From G965230065 sp965230065 (lineage in GTDB: Bacteria > Bacteroidota > Bacteroidia > Cytophagales > Cyclobacteriaceae): a stretch of DNA of 64,000 bases. The stretch spans positions 6,262,001-6,326,000 of the forward strand of contig OZ245942.1 of assembly GCA_965230065.1 (NCBI GenBank). Reading direction: 5' to 3'. This document shows, piece after piece, positions 61,631 through 64,000 of the stretch (the stretch's first letter is position 1; each line of letters opens with the position of its first letter). The translations under genes and the position numbers were made by a program. The notes beneath the pieces are model-generated. The model had not been told where the DNA came from. It saw only the letters and a program-made list of their open reading frames with translations, and did not search any database.

Positions 61631-62087
61631 TCTCCAATGGAGGAATCCGCAGTTTTTGTCCGGGATAAATTTTGTCCGGGTCTTTGAGCATGGGTTTATT
61701 GGCTTCAAAGATTACGTTGTATTTATTGGCGTCACCGTAGTATTCTTTGGCGATTTTGGAGAGCCAGTCCCCTTTTTCTACCGTGTGGTATTGTGCTTCT
61801 GGAGCAGGTTTTTTCACAGTAATGTTGCTTTGTACACTGCCCACGCCTTCCACATTGCCTACAGCCAGAATGATTTTTTCAGCGGTTTCCTGGCTGTCAA
61901 CTTCCCCATCTAAAATTACCTGATCGCCTTTTAGTTTTACCTGCACGCCTTCACTTTCCAGTTGCAATGCTTTGATGTGATCTAACAGTTGCATTGCTCC
62001 CACTTCTTCTTTCTTTTCTTCAGGAGCATCGGCTCCAAATCCAAAGATTTTTTCTCCGGCATCTTTAATGAATGAAAATAGTCCCAT
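61626..62087 (-). CDS. kbp: Kbp-like BON/LysM protein
   Basis: 153 residues from ATG 62087. BON domain (about 30-95: LDHIKALQLESEGVQVKLKGDQVILDG... and VEGVGSVQSNITV) followed by a LysM domain (about 100-150: YHTVEKGDWLSKIAKEYYGD, KIYPGQKLRIPPLEK). It is the E. coli Kbp (YgaU) layout, a small K+-binding stress protein. Cytosolic (no signal peptide). LysM lacks exported context, which supports the K+-binding view. Confidence 0.85.
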   Translation of the reverse strand: MGLFSFIKDAGEKIFGFGADAPEEKKEEVGAMQLLDHIKALQLESEGVQVKLKGDQVILDGEVDSQETAEKIILAVGNVEGVGSVQSNITVKKPAPEAQYHTVEKGDWLSKIAKEYYGDANKYNVIFEANKPMLKDPDKIYPGQKLRIPPLEK

Positions 62088-62093
62088 ATTCAA

Positions 62094-62326
62094 TTTAGTT
62101 TATAGTTTAAGGTTAATTGTTTGATGATTATAATGTAGAATTTGGGACAGATGCAAAAATCCAAATTTCTAAATCCCAAATAAATTCTAATGAATAAATG
62201 ATAAAAATTTAAAACGAAAAAACCTTAAGTTTAGATTCGGACTGGCCAGGAAAAGTTGTTTCTGAAACTTTTAGGCTAAACAGATTTGGATTTAGAGCCT
62301 GGGGTTTTGGATTTTAAAAGAAGTGG
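62094..62326. other. Intergenic region with an inverted repeat
   Basis: AT-rich spacer between kbp and tRNA-Leu. Contains ATTTGGGA (62140-62147) and TCCCAAAT (62174-62181), exact 8-bp arms with AAATCC/CCAAAT words between; another word-type element. No coding sequence seen. Confidence 0.55.
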
Positions 62327-62411
62327 TGCCCAGAACAGGAGTCGAACCTGCACGTCCTAACGGACACATGGCCCTCAACCATGCTTGTCTACCAATTCCA
62401 ACATCTGGGCA
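62327..62411 (-). tRNA. tRNA-Leu (anticodon GAG)
   Basis: 85-nt class II tRNA on the minus strand: acceptor ends TGCCCAGA/TCTGGGCA, D-loop AATTGGTAGAC, anticodon stem CATGG/CCATG with loop TTGAGGG giving anticodon GAG, a variable arm TGTCCGTTAGGACGT, and the T loop GGTTCGACTCC. It decodes CUU/CUC leucine codons. Sequence lacks the 3' CCA, so the CCA is added by the cca product. Confidence 0.95.
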
Positions 62412-62537
62412 AAAAGTAGGCTGCAAAATTAGATATTCTGGGCGATAAAAAAAGCAGTTCAGTTCAAAATATTTGGAAATTTGGCAGAGAAAAGAAGTTT
62501 GTTATAATTTACCCCTACCATTATAGCTACAAGCCAT

Positions 62538-62578
62538 GAGCCTCAAGCTACAAAATAATCTTCTGAAGCTTGTGGCTC
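62538..62578. repeat. Word-type intergenic inverted repeat (CAAGCTACAA word)
   Basis: GAGCCTCAAGCT (62538-62549) and AGCTTGTGGCTC (62567-62578), 11 of 12 complementary. The words AAGCTACAA, AGCCATGAGCC repeat in it. It shares words with the element at 40918-40964, 21 kb away. Confidence 0.6.
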
Positions 62579-62638
62579 AAAAGTACTCGTTACATAAAAA
62601 AGTGGGGGTAAATTGTAGGTTTTTACAAAACCCCTACA

Positions 62639-63028
62639 CTAAAGCCTTACAATTTCATCTTTCAGGGAATAGACAATCGCAAGCATATCTTTTTTTGATG
62701 TTTCATCGATACCATGCTTGTCCAGTGTCTTCATGATATCATCCACAGCAGCCATATATTCAGCTTCGCTTACATTCATTCCCTTGTGGGTCGTTATCAT
62801 ATCCCTGCCATGATATGCCTCCTCTCCACCTGTGCCTGCACAAATAAAATCCACAAGATGTCCTTTGATTTTCTCAAAGTTTTCAGGGTCTTCTTCTTTA
62901 AGGGGTAAATAACGCGCCTGTATTTCCGGGTTCTCCAGATGAGCTTTTACGATATCATCTGCCAGGGCTTTGATGCCTTCTCTTTTTCCCAGTCTTTCAT
63001 ACAAGCTTTTTTGTGTTGTGGTTTCCAT
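62639..63028 (-). CDS. Group I truncated haemoglobin
   Basis: About 129 residues from ATG 63028. LYERLGKREGIKALADDIVKAHLENP (helices B/E), and MITTHKGMNV with the proximal His in the family position. It binds O2 or NO; possible NO detoxification. Stops 120 bases after the convergent word element. It lies downstream of the regulatory gene at 63152 on the same strand. Confidence 0.85.
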   Translation of the reverse strand: METTTQKSLYERLGKREGIKALADDIVKAHLENPEIQARYLPLKEEDPENFEKIKGHLVDFICAGTGGEEAYHGRDMITTHKGMNVSEAEYMAAVDDIMKTLDKHGIDETSKKDMLAIVYSLKDEIVRL

Positions 63029-63151
63029 GTTACTTTTCTTTTTTGGTTGAACATTCATTTGAATGCTTCAAAAGTAACTGCCCGCAAAACATAGCTTTGA
63101 CACATTTTATTCAAAAATTGGTAATTCTGGTTCAAAGTAAAGGAAAGTGCC

Positions 63152-64000
63152 TTAAGCAATGGCATTGGCATAATCAGAGGGCAGGATGCCAAACCTTTTC
63201 TGGAAACATTTAGAGAAATACGACAGGCTGCTGAAACCGGATGCATAAGCAATTTCAGAAATATTGCCTTGTTGTTTTTCTATGAATTCAACAGCCTTTT
63301 TCAGACGGTACTCCCTGATGAAATCATTGGGAGAAAGCCCGGTAATAAAAGTTATTTTTCGGTACAACTGGGACTTACTCATTCCCATTTGGGCAACAAA
63401 GTCCCGTACACCAAAGGCTGCGTCACAGCCATTTGTTTCCATAATGTCCATTATCTGGCCTAGTAATTCTTCGTCTGCCGGGTTCAGGGCTGATATTGCA
63501 TTTTCTTTTCCCCTGGAATCAGATGTGTAGGCTTTATACAGGTCATTGACCAGGGAAGCTACCATAATCTGCCCGGCTGGGGTAATGGCTCCTAACCGTT
63601 TTGCCAATTTTACAGTGGGACCGAAAAACTCTTCATCCCCGGATACCGGAACCCCGGCACTAATTCCTATGCGGGCATTGATTTTACCATCTGTAAAAGA
63701 GTTGTTGTGCTTTCCTAACTTTTCCTGTATGGCCTGTGCACACAAAACCGCCTGGGTTACCGAAGTAAAGGAAGCCATAAAACATTCATCTGAGTGTGCT
63801 ACTGCAAGCCCGTTGTGGTTATGCAATACCTTGCTGAGCATTTCCCTGAAACCCTTTATCAGTTTATGAAAATCCGGAGTCGCAACTTTTGCTTTAACTT
63901 GCACCTTCCCATCCAAATAAATGACCATGATGGCCCGGAATGCCGGGTCGTTGATGATAATATATTCTTCGTTGCTTTGGTCATCAGGGTCTTCAATCCT
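63152..64000 (-). CDS. Cyclase-domain / AraC HTH regulator, N-terminus outside the window
   Basis: Open to the last base, so the start is missing; 282 codons are visible. Before the ATG at 63928 the frame reads RIEDP...IINDPAFRAIMVI, resembling the end of a DUF4242 (nickel-binding-labelled) domain. Then comes an adenylate/guanylate-cyclase-like domain (AVAHSDECFMASFTSV, ARIGISAGVPVSGDEEFFGP, PAGQIMVASLVNDLY) and a C-terminal AraC-type double helix-turn-helix ending GISEIAYASGFSSLSYFSKCFQKRFG-like. A DNA-binding regulator whose cyclase part may be a ligand sensor. It precedes the haemoglobin gene, which it may control. Confidence 0.75.
   Translation of the reverse strand, partial: RIEDPDDQSNEEYIIINDPAFRAIMVIYLDGKVQVKAKVATPDFHKLIKGFREMLSKVLHNHNGLAVAHSDECFMASFTSVTQAVLCAQAIQEKLGKHNNSFTDGKINARIGISAGVPVSGDEEFFGPTVKLAKRLGAITPAGQIMVASLVNDLYKAYTSDSRGKENAISALNPADEELLGQIMDIMETNGCDAAFGVRDFVAQMGMSKSQLYRKITFITGLSPNDFIREYRLKKAVEFIEKQQGNISEIAYASGFSSLSYFSKCFQKRFGILPSDYANAIA

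Noticed and set aside
1..64000. Riboswitches, rRNA, prophage, IS elements
   Set aside because: No conserved riboswitch core, no rRNA sequence, no integrase or transposase frame was recognised on either strand.

Overview
The window is a chromosomal segment of a Bacteroidota bacterium, most likely of the order Cytophagales (Flammeovirga/Cyclobacterium-like). The evidence is: a lipoprotein TamA variant (TamL) next to TamB; secreted proteins with type IX secretion signals of both kinds (a short type A tail at 27661-31173 and a gliding-motility-associated CHU_C type B tail at 44422-47034); DUF4136, DUF192, DUF350 and DUF502 proteins typical of the phylum; a Na+-pumping NQR complex; and promoters of the Bacteroidota TTTG-N19-TAnnTTTG type (31611-31641, 8790-8819). 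No phage, plasmid, CRISPR array, rRNA operon or transposase was seen. Most of it is ordinary housekeeping DNA.

Layout. 1-6451: outer-membrane biogenesis (tamB end, tamL, a POTRA/barrel protein). 6589-8604: small stress- or envelope-type genes, including a degenerate HEPN protein. 8780-11643: a compact metal-linked block, merC-like gene, stand-alone hisI, Fur/Zur-family regulator and cysS, preceded by a 15-bp Fur-type palindrome lying on the promoter. 11658-12970: DUF192 protein and a single-frame YidD plus RibD-deaminase gene. 12974-18700 (minus): a secreted protein, hemL, a TPR/periplasmic-binding lipid- or envelope-linked protein, guaA. 18743-24079 (minus): DUF502 and nqrABCDE with its own terminator and no nqrF. 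24223-26720 (minus): ispH, cmk, a 46-residue lipoprotein, an Hpt protein. 26833-27601: A-type-carrier-like protein and a Nudix hydrolase. 27661-31173: a large VWA surface protein. 31674-36621: cca, an FtsE-type ATPase, transaldolase-like fsa, phhA, an exported unknown. 36622-44248: sirtuin, efflux adaptor, sulfatase, rsmG, a secreted protein often labelled asparagine synthetase B, an ABC permease and carbonic anhydrase. 44422-51384: CHU_C protein, rlmD, STAS-like protein, thioesterase, lactate permease.

51287-53860 is the clearest accessory region: a 2.2-kb foreign piece (the 3' end of an RHS gene with its toxin tail, a low-GC membrane immunity candidate, and the 5' end of a fibre-like secreted protein) lies between two 188-bp direct copies of the lldP/nuclease junction. 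No transposase is present, so this looks like fragment capture with a large target duplication. 53831-64000 then holds a nuclease-fold enzyme, a membrane spermidine-synthase-like protein, a DUF4160/DUF2442 pair, DUF350, a GroES-like protein, an S23 four-helix protein, a PLP sulfhydrylase, an mntA with a decapitated hepT, osmC, rhodanese, Kbp-like BON/LysM protein, tRNA-Leu(GAG), a truncated haemoglobin and the end of a cyclase/AraC regulator.

Two themes stand out beyond gene content. First, the merC-hisI-zur-cysS block fits a zinc-starvation regulon in which the regulator, a zinc-enzyme paralogue and a transport-like membrane protein are co-transcribed. Second, the right half of the window (34-63 kb) carries about ten intergenic elements built of short 6-9-nt words arranged as inverted repeats, each with its own word, often starting at a stop codon; such elements were not seen in the left half.
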